Assembly: GCF_014269225.2 (NCBI RefSeq)
Contig: NZ_CP077097.1
Span: 3,235,001 to 3,299,000 of the forward strand
Origin: Pseudomonas anuradhapurensis
Lineage (GTDB): Bacteria > Pseudomonadota > Gammaproteobacteria > Pseudomonadales > Pseudomonadaceae
Direction of reading: 5' to 3'
DNA length: 64,000 bases
A program made the position numbers and the translations under genes. Shown in pieces: positions 42,510 through 53,773 of this stretch (position 1 is the first letter of the stretch; every line of letters begins with the position of its first letter). Below the pieces are notes generated by a model. It was not told the origin of the DNA, made no database searches, and saw nothing but the letters and a program-made list of their open reading frames with translations.

Positions 42510-42528
42510 AGCTCGTTTTGCGGCCGCC

Positions 42529-42556
42529 ATCATACCGTAATGAAACAAGCTGTCAA
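42529..42556 (-). promoter_or_regulatory. Sigma70 promoter for tRNA-Ser
   Basis: On the minus strand TTGACA (42556-42551) and TATGAT (42534-42529) are 16 bp apart, with the -10 lying 19 bp before the tRNA. Confidence 0.85.
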
Positions 42557-42642
42557 ACTCTCTGTGTCGCGGGTTGCGGCGGCTCTGATAGACTCCACAC
42601 ATCTGAACGTTCGAAACCACAGGTTCATCAAGGAGTGTCGCC

Positions 42643-43314
42643 ATGCGCGAACAGGATTACGCCGTACACCACGGCCAGCAGGTCGAGCAGCAGGAGATCA
42701 GCAAGGTCCTGCGCAACACGTACAGCCTGCTGGCGCTTACCCTCGCCTTCAGCGGTGTCATGGCCTTCGTGGCCCAGCAGATGCGCGTCGGCTACCCGAA
42801 CGTGTTCGTGGTGCTGATCGGCTTCTACGGGTTGTTCTTCCTCACCAACAAATTGCGTGATTCGGCCTGGGGCCTGGTGTCCACCTTCGCCCTCACCGGC
42901 TTCATGGGCTTCATCCTCGGCCCGATCCTCAACCGTTACCTGGGCATGGCCGGTGGCGCCGAGGTGGTGAGCTCGGCATTTGCCATGACCGCGCTGGTGT
43001 TCGGTGGCCTGTCGGCCTATGTGCTGATTACCCGCAAGGACATGAGCTTCCTCAGCGGTTTCATCACCGCGGGCTTCTTCGTTCTGCTGGGGGCTGTCGT
43101 AGCCAGCTTCTTCTTCCAGATCAGCGGCCTGCAACTGGCGATCAGCGCCGGCTTCGTGCTGTTCTCGTCTGTGTGCATCCTGTTCCAGACCAGCGCGATC
43201 ATTCACGGCGGCGAGCGCAACTACATCATGGCAACCATCAGCCTGTATGTATCGATCTACAACCTGTTCGTCAGCCTGCTGCAACTGTTTGGCATCATGG
43301 GTCGCGATGACTGA
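42643..43314 (+). CDS. Bax inhibitor-1/YccA-family membrane protein
   Basis: The 223-residue protein has seven hydrophobic segments and the BI-1 family pattern (LRNTYSLLALTLAFSGVMAF, GFFVLLGAVVASFF, with the final Asp-rich end MGRDD). E. coli YccA, a relative, inhibits FtsH. The family forms pH-sensitive calcium-leak channels in other bacteria. AAGGAG precedes the ATG at 42643. In E. coli yccA adjoins tusE; here the tus operon lies just past one other gene. Confidence 0.93.
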   Translation: MREQDYAVHHGQQVEQQEISKVLRNTYSLLALTLAFSGVMAFVAQQMRVGYPNVFVVLIGFYGLFFLTNKLRDSAWGLVSTFALTGFMGFILGPILNRYLGMAGGAEVVSSAFAMTALVFGGLSAYVLITRKDMSFLSGFITAGFFVLLGAVVASFFFQISGLQLAISAGFVLFSSVCILFQTSAIIHGGERNYIMATISLYVSIYNLFVSLLQLFGIMGRDD

Positions 43315-43328
43315 TTGAGTGCTGCCTG

Positions 43329-43356
43329 AAAAAGCCCGCTTCGGCGGGCTTTTTTG
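43329..43356 (+). terminator. Rho-independent terminator of the BI-1 gene
   Basis: AAAAAGCCCGC and GCGGGCTTTTTT pair around a TTCG tetraloop. Confidence 0.95.
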
Positions 43357-43470
43357 TGGGAGCGGGTTGCGGGATGCGCTTCGATCATGCCGCCTTCGTG
43401 CATGCCACTACCCCAAATCCATCATCACCCGTAGAATGCGCTCCTTTTTTCTCCAGGGCAGCTTTCAGCC

Positions 43471-44850
43471 ATGAGCTCACACGAACACAGCCTAGGCGCA
43501 GCGGCGCCTGCCGATGAACTGGTGCTTGGCCTGGAAGACAGGCCACGGCCATTGATCGGCCTGCTGGCCGCGCTGCAGCACCTGCTGGCGATCATCGTGC
43601 CGATCGTCACCCCTGGCCTGCTGATTTGCCAGGCGCTGGGCGTTTCCGCGCGGGATACCAACCTGATCGTATCGATGTCGCTGGTGATCTCCGGCATCGC
43701 CACCTTCGTCCAGTGCAAGCGGTTCGGGCCGTTCGGTGCCGGGCTGCTGATCGTCCAGGGCACCAGCTTCAACTTCGTCGGGCCGCTGATTGCCGGTGGC
43801 GCGCTGATGGTCAAGCAAGGCACGCCAGTGGAAAGTGTGATGGCGGCAATCTTCGGCGTGGTCATCGCCGGCTCGTTCGTCGAGATGGGCGTGTCGCGCA
43901 TCCTGCCCTTCGTCAAACGCCTGATCACGCCGCTGGTGACCGGCATCGTCGTGCTGATGATCGGCCTGACCCTGATCAAGGTCGGCCTGATCAGCATGGG
44001 CGGTGGTTTCGGCGCCATGGCCAACGGTACGTTCGCCAATGGTGAGAACCTGCTGCTGTCGGGCGTGGTGCTGGCGATCATCGTCGTCCTCAACCGCATC
44101 CCGGTGGTATGGATGCGCAGCTGCGCCATCGTCATCGCCCTGGCGGTCGGCTATGCGCTGGCGGGTTACCTGGGCCGCCTCGACTTCACCGGCATGCATC
44201 AGGCCGCGCTGTTCCAGGTTCCGACACCGCTGCATTTCGGCCTGGGCTTCTCCTGGGCGCTGTTCATTCCGATGCTGGTGATCTACCTGGTGACTTCGCT
44301 GGAAGCCATCGGCGACGTCACTGCCACCAGCAAGGTGTCGCGCCAGCCGGTCGAAGGGCCGGTATGGATGCAGCGGATAAAGGGCGGCGTGCTGGTCAAT
44401 GGGGCCAACTCGCTGCTGGCTGGTTTCTTCAACACCTTCCCGAGCTCGATCTTCGCGCAGAACAATGGCGTGATCCAGTTGACCGGTATCGCCAGCCGCC
44501 ATATCGGCATCTGGATCGCTGCAATGCTGGTGCTGCTGGGCCTGTTTCCGAGCGTTGCCGGGGTGATCCAGGCGGTACCGGAGCCAGTACTGGGTGGCGC
44601 GGCCATGGTCATGTTCGGCGCGGTTGCCGCTTCGGGTATCAATATCCTGGCCAGTACCCGGCTGGATCGTCGCGCCCTGCTGATCATCGCGGTGTCGCTG
44701 GCACTGGGCCTGGGCGTGGCACAGGTGCCGGAGTTCCTGGCGCACATGCCGGCAGCGATTCGCAATGTGCTGGAGTCGGGTGTGGCGACTGGGGGGATTT
44801 GCGCGCTAGTGCTGAACTGGTTCCTGCCGGAGGGCAAGGAGCAGGCTTGA
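43471..44850 (+). CDS. NCS2-family nucleobase (uracil/xanthine-type) permease
   Basis: The 459-residue membrane protein has about 14 hydrophobic segments. The family marks are ALQHLLAIIVPIVTPGLL, QGTSFNFVGPLIAGG, the Glu-containing TSLEAIGDVTATSKVS and the signature FAQNNGVIQLTGIASR. NCS2 proteins import uracil, xanthine or uric acid with protons. The substrate is not determined here. A REP doublet follows. Confidence 0.92.
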   Translation: MSSHEHSLGAAAPADELVLGLEDRPRPLIGLLAALQHLLAIIVPIVTPGLLICQALGVSARDTNLIVSMSLVISGIATFVQCKRFGPFGAGLLIVQGTSFNFVGPLIAGGALMVKQGTPVESVMAAIFGVVIAGSFVEMGVSRILPFVKRLITPLVTGIVVLMIGLTLIKVGLISMGGGFGAMANGTFANGENLLLSGVVLAIIVVLNRIPVVWMRSCAIVIALAVGYALAGYLGRLDFTGMHQAALFQVPTPLHFGLGFSWALFIPMLVIYLVTSLEAIGDVTATSKVSRQPVEGPVWMQRIKGGVLVNGANSLLAGFFNTFPSSIFAQNNGVIQLTGIASRHIGIWIAAMLVLLGLFPSVAGVIQAVPEPVLGGAAMVMFGAVAASGINILASTRLDRRALLIIAVSLALGLGVAQVPEFLAHMPAAIRNVLESGVATGGICALVLNWFLPEGKEQA

Positions 44851-44876
44851 GTTCACTCAGCCCTTGCGCGGTTTCT

Positions 44877-44988
44877 GTAGGAGCGGCCTTGCGTCGCGAT
44901 GGGCTGCAAGGCAGCCCCAGGATTTCAGCGTAAATGCAAAAATCGCTGGGGCTGCCTTGCAGCCCATCGCGACGCAAGGCCGCTCCTA
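44877..44988. repeat. Inverted pair of long REP-like elements
   Basis: GTAGGAGCGGCCTTGCGTCG at 44877 and its mirror CGACGCAAGGCCGCTCCTAC ending at 44988 enclose inner arms GCTGCAAGGCAGC and GCTGCCTTGCAGC. The unit matches those at 25138 and 48547. Confidence 0.92.
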
Positions 44989-45104
44989 CAAGGGCCCGCA
45001 TGGGCCTGGCGATTGATGCGCAACAGAAAGCTCGGCCCGCATGCACAAGCGGGCGCGGGCTTTTTTGCTTTATCATGGCACCATTCCTTTTGCATGAGTT
45101 ACCC

Positions 45105-45497
45105 ATGAAATTCGCTATCGCGGTGTTCTCCCCGGCCCATGCGCCCTCCTCGCGACGCGCCCTGCGCTTCGCCGAGGCGGTGCTGGCTGGCGGGCATGAG
45201 ATTGCCCGGCTGTTCTTCTACCAGGACGGGGTGCACAGCGCCTCGGCCAACGTGGTCGCACCCCAGGACGAAGTGGATGTTGCCGGCCAGTGGCGTGCCT
45301 TTATCGAGACCAAGCAGCTGGACGCCGTGGTGTGCATCGCCGCCGCCCTGCGCCGTGGTGTGCTCGACGAGGCCGAGGCCAACCGCTACCAGCGCCCGGC
45401 CGTGAACCTGCCCAAGCCCTGGGAGCTGTCCGGGCTCGGCCAACTGCACGAGGCAGCGCAGGTTGCCGATCGCCTTGTCTGCTTCGGGGGCGACTGA
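45105..45497 (+). CDS. tusD: Sulfurtransferase TusD
   Basis: The 130-residue DsrE-like protein has the catalytic Cys77 in AVVCIAAALRRGV. TusBCD relays sulfur from TusA to TusE for 2-thiolation of the wobble uridine in Lys, Glu and Gln tRNAs. MKFAIAVFSPAHAPSSRRALRFAEAVLAGGHE is the typical N-terminus. It begins the tusDCBE run and ends one base before tusC. Confidence 0.95.
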   Translation: MKFAIAVFSPAHAPSSRRALRFAEAVLAGGHEIARLFFYQDGVHSASANVVAPQDEVDVAGQWRAFIETKQLDAVVCIAAALRRGVLDEAEANRYQRPAVNLPKPWELSGLGQLHEAAQVADRLVCFGGD

Positions 45498-45498
45498 A

Positions 45499-45858
45499 AT
45501 GACCAAATCGTTATTGATCATCAGCCGCCAGGCGCCCTGGAATGGCCCATCGGCGCGTGAGGCGCTGGATATCGCCTTGGCCGGCGGTGCGTTCGATCTG
45601 CCCCTGGGCATGCTGTTCCTCGACGACGGGGTATTCCAGCTCGCAGCGGATCAGCAGCCCGCGGCCGTGCAGCAGAAGAACCTCGCTGCCAACCTGCAAG
45701 CACTGCCAATGTTCGGTGTCGAGGAACTGTTTGCCTGCAGCCACAGCCTCGCCCGGCGTGGTCTGGCTGCCGAGCGCCTCGCGCTGCCGGTGCAAGTGCT
45801 CGACAACACCGCCCTGGCCGCGCTGATCGCCCGTTTTGACCAGGTGGTAACGCTCTGA
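45499..45858 (+). CDS. tusC: Sulfurtransferase subunit TusC
   Basis: The 119-residue DsrF-like protein (SLLIISRQAPWNG, then REALDIALAGGAFDLPLGMLFLDDGVFQL) is the structural subunit of the TusBCD heterohexamer. It is separated from tusD by one base, and its stop overlaps the tusB start (TGATG). Confidence 0.95.
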   Translation: MTKSLLIISRQAPWNGPSAREALDIALAGGAFDLPLGMLFLDDGVFQLAADQQPAAVQQKNLAANLQALPMFGVEELFACSHSLARRGLAAERLALPVQVLDNTALAALIARFDQVVTL

Positions 45859-46154
45859 TGACGACCTTGCATGTAATTGCCCACTCCCCCTTTGGCGACG
45901 AGCGCCTGGCCAGTTGCCTGCGCCTGCTCGGTGCCGACGATGCCCTGCTGCTGTGCGGTGACGCGGTGTACGCCCTGCGCAACGGCAGCGAGCCGTACCG
46001 CCAGTTGCAAGCCGCCAGCCTGGCTCAGCGCCTGTTCGCCCTGGAAGAGGACGTACACGCCCGTGCAATCGTCAGCGAACTGGCCAAGGCCGTGGACTAC
46101 GCTGGCTTCGTCGAACTGTCGCTGCATTACGACAAGGTCAACAGCTGGCTATGA
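45858..46154 (+). CDS. tusB: Sulfurtransferase subunit TusB
   Basis: The 98-residue DsrH-like protein (TLHVIAHSPFGDERLASCLRLLG, GDAVYALRNG) completes TusBCD. The C-terminus DKVNSWL is conserved in the family. It overlaps tusC by one base and tusE by four (ATGA). Confidence 0.94.
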   Translation: MTTLHVIAHSPFGDERLASCLRLLGADDALLLCGDAVYALRNGSEPYRQLQAASLAQRLFALEEDVHARAIVSELAKAVDYAGFVELSLHYDKVNSWL

Positions 46155-46486
46155 ATACGCTCACCGTTGGCGATCAGGCGATCGCCCTGGACAAGGACGG
46201 CTTCCTGGTCGACCTGCAGGACTGGTCACCTGCCGCGGCCGAGGCGTTGGCCGCGCGTGAGGGCATCCCGCTGACTGCGGATCATTGGGAGATCCTCGAA
46301 CTGCTGCGCCAGTTCTACCAGGAATACCAGTTGTCTCCAGCTACCCGCCCGCTGATCAAGTACACCGCGCTCAAGCTGGGCCCGGACAAGGGCAACAGCC
46401 CGCACCTGAACCGCCTGTTCAATGGCACTCCCGCCAAACTCGCCGCCAAGCTGGCGGGCCTGCCCAAACCGACCAACTGCATATGA
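46151..46486 (+). CDS. tusE: Sulfurtransferase TusE (DsrC family)
   Basis: The 111-residue DsrC-family protein has DKDGFLVDLQDWSPAAAEALA, HWEILELLRQFYQEY and the sulfur-carrying penultimate Cys110 (PTNCI). TusE passes persulfide from TusD to the tRNA thiouridylase MnmA. Only the single C-terminal Cys is present, as in TusE rather than dissimilatory DsrC. Confidence 0.96.
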   Translation: MNTLTVGDQAIALDKDGFLVDLQDWSPAAAEALAAREGIPLTADHWEILELLRQFYQEYQLSPATRPLIKYTALKLGPDKGNSPHLNRLFNGTPAKLAAKLAGLPKPTNCI

Positions 46487-47484
46487 CCCAGCCACGCCCA
46501 CTCACCCTGGAAACCCCGGCTGAACACCCGTTCGCCGAATTCGTGCGCATTCTTGGCAAAGGCAAGCGCGGCGCGCGTGGCCTGACCCGCGAAGAGGCTC
46601 GCGCGGCCATGACCCTGTTGCTGGAAGACAAGGTCGAAGACGCCCAGCTCGGTGCCTTCCTCATGCTGCTGCGGCACAAGGAGGAAAGCGCAGAGGAACT
46701 GGCCGGCTTCACCGAGGCGCTGCGCGCGCACCTGCAGGCCCCGCGCATCGCCGTGGACCTGGACTGGCCCACGTATGCCGGCAAGAAGCGCCATCTGCCG
46801 TGGTACCTGCTGGCCGCCAAATGCCTGGCCAGCAATGGTGTGCGCATCTTGATGCATGGCGGCGGCGCACATACCGCCGGGCGCATGTATACCGAGCAAC
46901 TGCTCGACCTGCTGCAGATCCCCCTGTGCCGCAATTGGGCAGCCGTTGCCGAGGCACTCGACCAGCATCAGCTGGCGTTCTTCCCGCTGCAGGATTGGGC
47001 ACCGCAGTTGCAGCGCATGATCGACCTGCGCAATACCCTGGGCCTGCGCTCACCGATCCACTCGCTGGCCCGGGTCCTCAACCCGCTGGGCGCACGCTGT
47101 GGCCTGCAAAGCATCTTCCACCCCGGTTACCAGGCGGTCCACCGCGAGGCCAGCCGCCTGCTGGGTGACCATGCACTGGTGATCAAGGGCGATGGTGGCG
47201 AGATAGAGGTCAACCCTGATGTCATCAGCCACCTTTACGGCACCACGGCAGGCGAGGCTTGGGATGAAGAATGGCCAGCGCTGAGCGAACGCCGCCACGT
47301 CAAGCCGCCCAGCCTGCAAGCCGAGCATCTGCTGGCCTTCTGGCGTGGCGAGGTTGAAGACAGCTACGGCGAAAAGGCCGTCATCGCCACCATGGCCCTG
47401 GCCCTTCGCGGCTTGGGCCAGGGCCGCGAAGAGGCGTTCGCAACAGCCCACGGCTATTGGCAAGCGCGAAACCAATCGATCTAA
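46483..47484 (+). CDS. ybiB: TrpD2-like DNA-binding protein YbiB
   Basis: The 333-residue protein has the anthranilate-phosphoribosyltransferase fold (ARGLTREEARAAMTLLLEDKVEDAQLGAFLMLLRHKEES; MHGGGAHTAGRMYTEQLLD) but lacks the usual TrpD phosphate loop. E. coli YbiB of this type binds DNA. It overlaps tusE by ATGA, so it is in the tus operon. Its role in tRNA thiolation, if any, is unknown. Confidence 0.88.
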   Translation: MTQPRPLTLETPAEHPFAEFVRILGKGKRGARGLTREEARAAMTLLLEDKVEDAQLGAFLMLLRHKEESAEELAGFTEALRAHLQAPRIAVDLDWPTYAGKKRHLPWYLLAAKCLASNGVRILMHGGGAHTAGRMYTEQLLDLLQIPLCRNWAAVAEALDQHQLAFFPLQDWAPQLQRMIDLRNTLGLRSPIHSLARVLNPLGARCGLQSIFHPGYQAVHREASRLLGDHALVIKGDGGEIEVNPDVISHLYGTTAGEAWDEEWPALSERRHVKPPSLQAEHLLAFWRGEVEDSYGEKAVIATMALALRGLGQGREEAFATAHGYWQARNQSI

Positions 47485-47578
47485 TCGATTATAACCCCCG
47501 GATCTTTGCGCTATTTTTTCGAACTATTTGGCCTAGACTGGGCTCCAACGACAAATCACTTTGTTCCAGGAGCTCACC

Positions 47579-48538
47579 ATGGGCCTTTTGATCGATGGCC
47601 GCTGGCATGACCAGTGGTATGAAAACGGCAAGGACGGTACGTTCAAGCGTGAAAATGCCCAGCGCCGCAACCCGCTGCCCGCCCCCGAAGCCGGCCGTTA
47701 CCACCTGTATGTCTCGCTGGCTTGCCCCTGGGCACACCGCACCCTGATCGTCCGCGCCCTCAAGGGCCTGGAACCACTGGTCGATGTGTCGGTGGTCAGC
47801 TGGCTGATGCAGGACCATGGCTGGACCTTCGATCAGCAGCAAGGCTCCTCCGGTGACCAGCTCGACGCCTTGCAGTACCTGCACCAACGCTATACCCAGG
47901 ATGACCCGCACTACACCGGCCGCGTCACAGTACCGGTGCTGTGGGACAAGCAAGCCAAGCGCATCGTCAACAACGAATCGTCGGAGATCATCCGCATCTT
48001 CAACAACGCGTTCAACGAGCTGACCGGCAATACGCTGGACCTCTACCCCACGCCGCTGCGCCCGACCATCGAGGCACTGAACGAGCGTATCTACCCGGCG
48101 GTGAACAACGGCGTATACCGCGCAGGCTTCGCCACCACGCAAGAGGCCTACGAAACGGCGTTCGACGAGGTATTCAACGAACTGGACTACCTGGAAGACC
48201 TGCTCAGCCGCAACCGCTACCTGGCAGGCGAGTACCTGACCGAAGCCGATGTGCGCCTGTTTACCACCCTGGTGCGCTTCGATGCGGTGTACCACGGCCA
48301 CTTCAAATGCAACCTGCGGCGCCTGAGCGATTACCACAACCTGTCAAACTGGCTGCGCGAGCTGTACCAGTGGCCGGGGGTGGCGGGCACGGTGAACATG
48401 GAGCATATCCAGAAGCACTATTACATGAGCCACAAGACCATCAACCCGAACGGGATCGTGCCCAAGGGGCCGCTGCAGGACTTCAGCCTGCAGCATGATC
48501 GCGAGCGGTTGCCGGGCGAAGGGATCTGGCAGGATTAA
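47579..48538 (+). CDS. Glutathionyl-hydroquinone reductase (Xi-class GST)
   Basis: The 319-residue protein has the catalytic Cys49 in LACPWAHRTL, a thioredoxin-fold N-terminal domain and a helical C-terminal domain (EYLTEADVRLFTTLVRFDAVYHGHFKCN), both typical of YqjG/PcpF-type enzymes. They reduce glutathionyl-hydroquinones to hydroquinones with glutathione. CAGGAG precedes the ATG at 47579. It is monocistronic, and a REP doublet follows. Confidence 0.93.
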   Translation: MGLLIDGRWHDQWYENGKDGTFKRENAQRRNPLPAPEAGRYHLYVSLACPWAHRTLIVRALKGLEPLVDVSVVSWLMQDHGWTFDQQQGSSGDQLDALQYLHQRYTQDDPHYTGRVTVPVLWDKQAKRIVNNESSEIIRIFNNAFNELTGNTLDLYPTPLRPTIEALNERIYPAVNNGVYRAGFATTQEAYETAFDEVFNELDYLEDLLSRNRYLAGEYLTEADVRLFTTLVRFDAVYHGHFKCNLRRLSDYHNLSNWLRELYQWPGVAGTVNMEHIQKHYYMSHKTINPNGIVPKGPLQDFSLQHDRERLPGEGIWQD

Positions 48539-48546
48539 GGCATTCG

Positions 48547-48667
48547 GGGCTGCTTTGCAGCCCATCGCGACACAAGGCCGCTCCTACAGGGGCACCGCAC
48601 AGCTCGGGAGCGGCGCGGTATCCGTGTAGGAGCGGCCTTGTGTCGCGATGGGCCGCAAGGCGGCCCC
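48547..48667. repeat. Pair of long REP-like elements, opposite orientation to the others
   Basis: The first unit (48547-48587) ends CGACACAAGGCCGCTCCTAC, and the second (48625-48667) begins GTAGGAGCGGCCTTGTGTCG. The 37-bp space between them has no match to the other doublets. In this pair the GTAGGAGC ends face inward, opposite to 25138 and 44877. Confidence 0.9.
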
Positions 48668-48674
48668 AGCGATT

Positions 48675-50066
48675 TCAGCTGTTCTGCGAACCTTCGAACC
48701 AGGCCAGCTTGTCACGCAACTGCACCACTTCCCCGACAATCACCAGGGTCGGCGCATGCACTTCATGCCGCGCCACCAAGTCCGGTAGGTCTGCCAAGGT
48801 ACCGGTGAACACCCGCTGATTACGCGTGGTCCCCTGCTGCACCAGCGCTGCCGGGGTACTGGCCGCGCGGCCATGGCGAATCAGCTCGGCACAGATGGTC
48901 GGCAAACCGACCAGGCCCATGTAGAACACCAGGGTCTGCGCCGGTGCCACCAGGTCGTCCCAAGGCAGGTTGCTGGTACCATCCTTGAGGTGCCCGGTCA
49001 CGAAGCGCACCGACTGCGCATAATCACGGTGAGTCAGCGGAATCCCGCCATAGGCGGAACAGCCACTGGCCGCGGTAATGCCCGGCACCACCTGGAACGG
49101 GATGCCCTGCTCGGCCAGCTCTTCGATCTCTTCGCCACCGCGCCCGAAAATGAACGGGTCGCCGCCCTTCAGGCGCAATACTCGCTTGCCCTGCCGGGCC
49201 AGGTCGACCAGCAGGCGGTTGATCTGGTCCTGTGGCACGGCATGCTCGGCACGGCGCTTGCCCACATAGATACGCTCGGCATCACGCCGGCACATGTCGA
49301 TGATCGCCGGTGCCACCAGGCGGTCGTACAGCACCACGTCGGCCTGTTGCATCAGGCGCAAGGCCCGGAAGGTCAGCAGGTCCGGATCGCCCGGGCCGGC
49401 ACCCACCAGATACACCTCACCGCCCTGCTGCACCGGCGCGCCGTCCACCATCGCCTGCAGCAGGCGCTCGGCCTCGGCGCCCTGCCCGGCCAGCTGGCGT
49501 TCGGCAATCGGGCCCTGGAACACGGTTTCCCAGAAGCCGCGGCGCTGGTTGACGTCCGGGTACAAGGATTTGACCTTGTGCCGGAACCGCGCTGCCAGCC
49601 CGGCCAGCTCGCCATAGGCCGAGGGAATCCAAGCCTCGAGCTTGGCCCGAATCAAGCGCGCCAGCACCGGCGCGTCACCGCCGCTGGAAACTGCAATCAC
49701 CAAGGGTGAGCGGTCAACGATCGCCGGGAAAATAACCGTGCACAGGGCCGGCGCATCCACCACATTGACTGGCAGGCTGAGGGCCTGCGCGTCGGCCGAC
49801 ACCTGAGCGTTGAGCCCAGTGTCATCAGTGGCTGCGATCACCAGCCGGCAACCGACCAGGTCGGCTGCCTGATAGCCACGCACCAGCACCTCACCGCCAC
49901 CTTCCCGGGCCAGCGCGGCCAGTTGGCCGTCGACCTCCGGCGCCACCACGCGCAGCGCGGCACCGGCATCGGCCAGCAGGCGCGCCTTGCGCAGGGCGAT
50001 CTCACCGCCGCCGACGACCAGCACGCGGCCGCCCTGCAGCTTGTGGAACAGCGGCAGGTAATCCAT
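48675..50066 (-). CDS. cysG: Siroheme synthase (multifunctional)
   Basis: The 463-residue enzyme has an N-terminal precorrin-2 dehydrogenase/ferrochelatase domain ([20 protein letters not shown]) and a C-terminal uroporphyrinogen-III methyltransferase domain ([47 protein letters not shown]). It converts uroporphyrinogen III to siroheme for sulfite and nitrite reductases. It directly follows serS with no gap, and its 3' end meets a REP pair. Confidence 0.97.
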   Translation of the reverse strand: MDYLPLFHKLQGGRVLVVGGGEIALRKARLLADAGAALRVVAPEVDGQLAALAREGGGEVLVRGYQAADLVGCRLVIAATDDTGLNAQVSADAQALSLPVNVVDAPALCTVIFPAIVDRSPLVIAVSSGGDAPVLARLIRAKLEAWIPSAYGELAGLAARFRHKVKSLYPDVNQRRGFWETVFQGPIAERQLAGQGAEAERLLQAMVDGAPVQQGGEVYLVGAGPGDPDLLTFRALRLMQQADVVLYDRLVAPAIIDMCRRDAERIYVGKRRAEHAVPQDQINRLLVDLARQGKRVLRLKGGDPFIFGRGGEEIEELAEQGIPFQVVPGITAASGCSAYGGIPLTHRDYAQSVRFVTGHLKDGTSNLPWDDLVAPAQTLVFYMGLVGLPTICAELIRHGRAASTPAALVQQGTTRNQRVFTGTLADLPDLVARHEVHAPTLVIVGEVVQLRDKLAWFEGSQNS

Positions 50067-51359
<1,293 letters not shown>

Positions 51360-51377
51360 TTATGTGTAGGTGTTGGT

Positions 51378-51752
51378 TCAGAATCGGGTCAGGGACAGGC
51401 CGGCCCAGGTCGCGAGCAGCCCGCCCACCACGCTGATAGCGGTATAGCCCAGCGCCAGCGGTACTTGCCCGCTTTCCAGCAGGCGTACGGTATCCAGCGA
51501 CAAGGAGGAAAACGTCGTCAGGCCGCCCAGAAAGCCGACGATCAGCCCGGCGCGCAGCTCGATCGGCACCATCGGCTTGTGCAGGAACAGGCCATACAGC
51601 AGGCCGATCAGCAGGCAGCCAACCAGGTTGACCGCCAGCGTACCGAGATAGAAGTGCCGTGGCCAGTGGGCAACCACCCAGTTGGAGGTGGCGAAGCGCA
51701 ACAAGGTACCGGCAATACCGCCCGCGCTGACGGCGGCAATCAATGCAATCAC
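51378..51752 (-). CDS. crcB: Fluoride exporter CrcB/Fluc
   Basis: The 124-residue four-helix protein has [30 protein letters not shown] and the central [21 protein letters not shown], whose Phe box lines the fluoride path in Fluc channels. It overlaps the rarA stop by ATGA. No fluoride riboswitch is visible in this operon. Confidence 0.96.
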   Translation of the reverse strand: MIALIAAVSAGGIAGTLLRFATSNWVVAHWPRHFYLGTLAVNLVGCLLIGLLYGLFLHKPMVPIELRAGLIVGFLGGLTTFSSLSLDTVRLLESGQVPLALGYTAISVVGGLLATWAGLSLTRF

Positions 51753-53074
51753 GGCTTTCTCCGCTGTCTGGGGCTGCTGCGGTCAAGGTCGGCCAGGTGG
51801 CGCAGCTTCTCGCCAATCTTCAGTTCCAGGCCACGCGGCACCGGCTGGTAGTACTGGCGCGGTTCGAGCGCTTCGGGGAAGTAATCCTCGCCGGCGGCGT
51901 AGGCGTCGGGCTCGTCATGGGCATAGCGGTACTCGTCGCCGTAGCCCAGTTGCTTCATCAGTTTGGTCGGCGCGTTGCGCAGGTGCAGCGGCACTTCCAG
52001 CGAACCATGCTCGGCGGCCTCGCGCAGGGCGGCCTTGAAGCCCATGTACACCGCGTTGCTCTTCGGCGCGCAGGCGATATAGGTGATGGCCTGGGCCACC
52101 GCCAGCTCGCCCTCGGGGCTGCCCAGGCGCTCCTGCACGTCCCACGCCGCCAGGCACAGGCTGAGCGCGCGCGGGTCGGCGTTGCCGATGTCTTCGCTGG
52201 CCATGCGCACCACCCGGCGGGCGATGTACAGCGGGTCGCAGCCACCGTCGAGCATGCGCGCGAACCAGTACAGCGCGGCGTCCGGGTTGGAGCCGCGCAC
52301 CGATTTGTGCAAAGCGGAAATCTGGTCGTAGAACGCTTCGCCGCCCTTGTCGAAGCGCCGGCGGCTGTCGCCGAGCAGGCTTTGCAGCAGCTCGACGCCG
52401 ATTTCGCCGCCATCCTCGGCCAGGTCCGAGGCGTTCTCCAGGAAGTTGAGCATGCGCCGGCCATCGCCATCGGCAGCGGCCATCAACATCTTGAAGGCGT
52501 CCTCGCCAACCCGCAGGTTGCGCTTGCCCAGGCCGCGCTCTTCGCTCAGGGCGCGGTTGACCAGCTTGCGCAGCGCCGCCTCGTCCAGGCTCTTGAGCAC
52601 GTACACTCGCGCCCGTGACAACAGCGCGTTGTTCAGCTCGAACGACGGGTTTTCGGTGGTGGCGCCAATGAACAGCAGGGTGCCGTCTTCCACGTACGGC
52701 AGGAAGGCGTCCTGCTGCGACTTGTTGAAGCGGTGCACCTCGTCGACGAACAGGATGGTCCGCCGGCCATACTGGCCTGCCTGCTGCTTGGCCACCTCGA
52801 CCGCCTGGCGAATCTCCTTGACCCCGGCCAGCACCGCCGACACCGTTTCGAAGTGCGCATCGCAGAACTGTGCCAGCAACCGCGCCAGGGTGGTCTTGCC
52901 CACCCCTGGCGGCCCCCAGAAGATCATCGAATGCAGCGCACCCTGCTCCAGCGCTTCGCGCAGCGGTTTGCCGCGCGCCAGCAGGTGCTCCTGGCCGACG
53001 TACTCGTCCAGGTTGGACGGGCGCAGGCGGGCGGCCAGGGGCTGGGCGACGGGTTCGCTTCGAAACAGGTCCAT
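51749..53074 (-). CDS. rarA: Replication-associated recombination protein A (RarA/MgsA)
   Basis: The 441-residue AAA+ ATPase starts [19 protein letters not shown] and has Walker [10 protein letters not shown], Walker [11 protein letters not shown] and sensor 1 GATTENPSF. The C-terminal clamp-loader-like region is typical of RarA/WRNIP1. It acts at stalled forks and binds SSB. It lies 12 bp after lolA and overlaps crcB. Confidence 0.97.
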   Translation of the reverse strand: MDLFRSEPVAQPLAARLRPSNLDEYVGQEHLLARGKPLREALEQGALHSMIFWGPPGVGKTTLARLLAQFCDAHFETVSAVLAGVKEIRQAVEVAKQQAGQYGRRTILFVDEVHRFNKSQQDAFLPYVEDGTLLFIGATTENPSFELNNALLSRARVYVLKSLDEAALRKLVNRALSEERGLGKRNLRVGEDAFKMLMAAADGDGRRMLNFLENASDLAEDGGEIGVELLQSLLGDSRRRFDKGGEAFYDQISALHKSVRGSNPDAALYWFARMLDGGCDPLYIARRVVRMASEDIGNADPRALSLCLAAWDVQERLGSPEGELAVAQAITYIACAPKSNAVYMGFKAALREAAEHGSLEVPLHLRNAPTKLMKQLGYGDEYRYAHDEPDAYAAGEDYFPEALEPRQYYQPVPRGLELKIGEKLRHLADLDRSSPRQRRKP

Positions 53075-53086
53075 GGCGGGCTCTGG

Positions 53087-53710
53087 TTACTCCTTGATGA
53101 CATCCGCGCCTTGCGGGATATCGAACTTGAACTTGCTGTCCGGCACCGCCTGGTTGGCCTTGACGCCATTGAACAGGATATTGGTACGCTGGCCGACGCT
53201 GTCGATCAGCTGCATGTCGTTGATCAGGCCTTTGCGGAACGACACGCGCAGCGAGTCGAACAGGGTGTCCTTGGTCTTCGGCTTGAGGGTGAAGTCCATC
53301 ACTTCACCCTGCTCCTTCGAGGTGATATCGAAGCTCTGGCTGATTTTCGACACGTCCCCGGACAGCAGCAGCGCCGGGGTCTGGTTCAGGCGCACGTCGA
53401 GCTTCTTGATGGTGGCCTGCTCCAGGTCCGGGTCCCACAGGGTGACGTTCTTGCCGTCGGAGACTACCACCTGCTCCTGCGGGGCATCGGTGTGCCAGTA
53501 GAACAGGCCCGGGCGCTTGACCGTCATCTTGCCGGAAGTTTCCTGCAAACTGGTGCCGCCGGCGTCCAGGGTCAGCTGGGAAAAGTTGGCCTCGATGGTC
53601 TGCGACTTTTCCAGCAGTTGGGTCAGGCGTTGTACATCTTGCTCACCGGCATAGGCGGTAACCGTGCCCAGGGTCAGGGCAGAAACCAACAGCATGCGAA
53701 TCGCGCGCAT
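53087..53710 (-). CDS. lolA: Outer-membrane lipoprotein carrier LolA
   Basis: The 207-residue periplasmic protein has a signal peptide ([18 protein letters not shown]). [10 protein letters not shown] and [18 protein letters not shown] are typical of LolA. It ferries lipoproteins from LolCDE to LolB. The ATG at 53710 is chosen since GAGGA lies 7 bases before it; an upstream ATG at 53722 lacks a site. It follows ftsK by 63 bp and leads into rarA. Confidence 0.96.
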   Translation of the reverse strand: MRAIRMLLVSALTLGTVTAYAGEQDVQRLTQLLEKSQTIEANFSQLTLDAGGTSLQETSGKMTVKRPGLFYWHTDAPQEQVVVSDGKNVTLWDPDLEQATIKKLDVRLNQTPALLLSGDVSKISQSFDITSKEQGEVMDFTLKPKTKDTLFDSLRVSFRKGLINDMQLIDSVGQRTNILFNGVKANQAVPDSKFKFDIPQGADVIKE

Positions 53711-53773
53711 GGGAATCCTCATCGAGCATTGAAATAGGCCGGGCACCACCGTTGGCGCCCGGCAAGGTGTTCA

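Noticed and set aside
25138..48667. Repeats that could look like CRISPR
   Set aside because: They are isolated inverted doublets kilobases apart with no regular spacers, and no cas genes are present; they fit REP elements.
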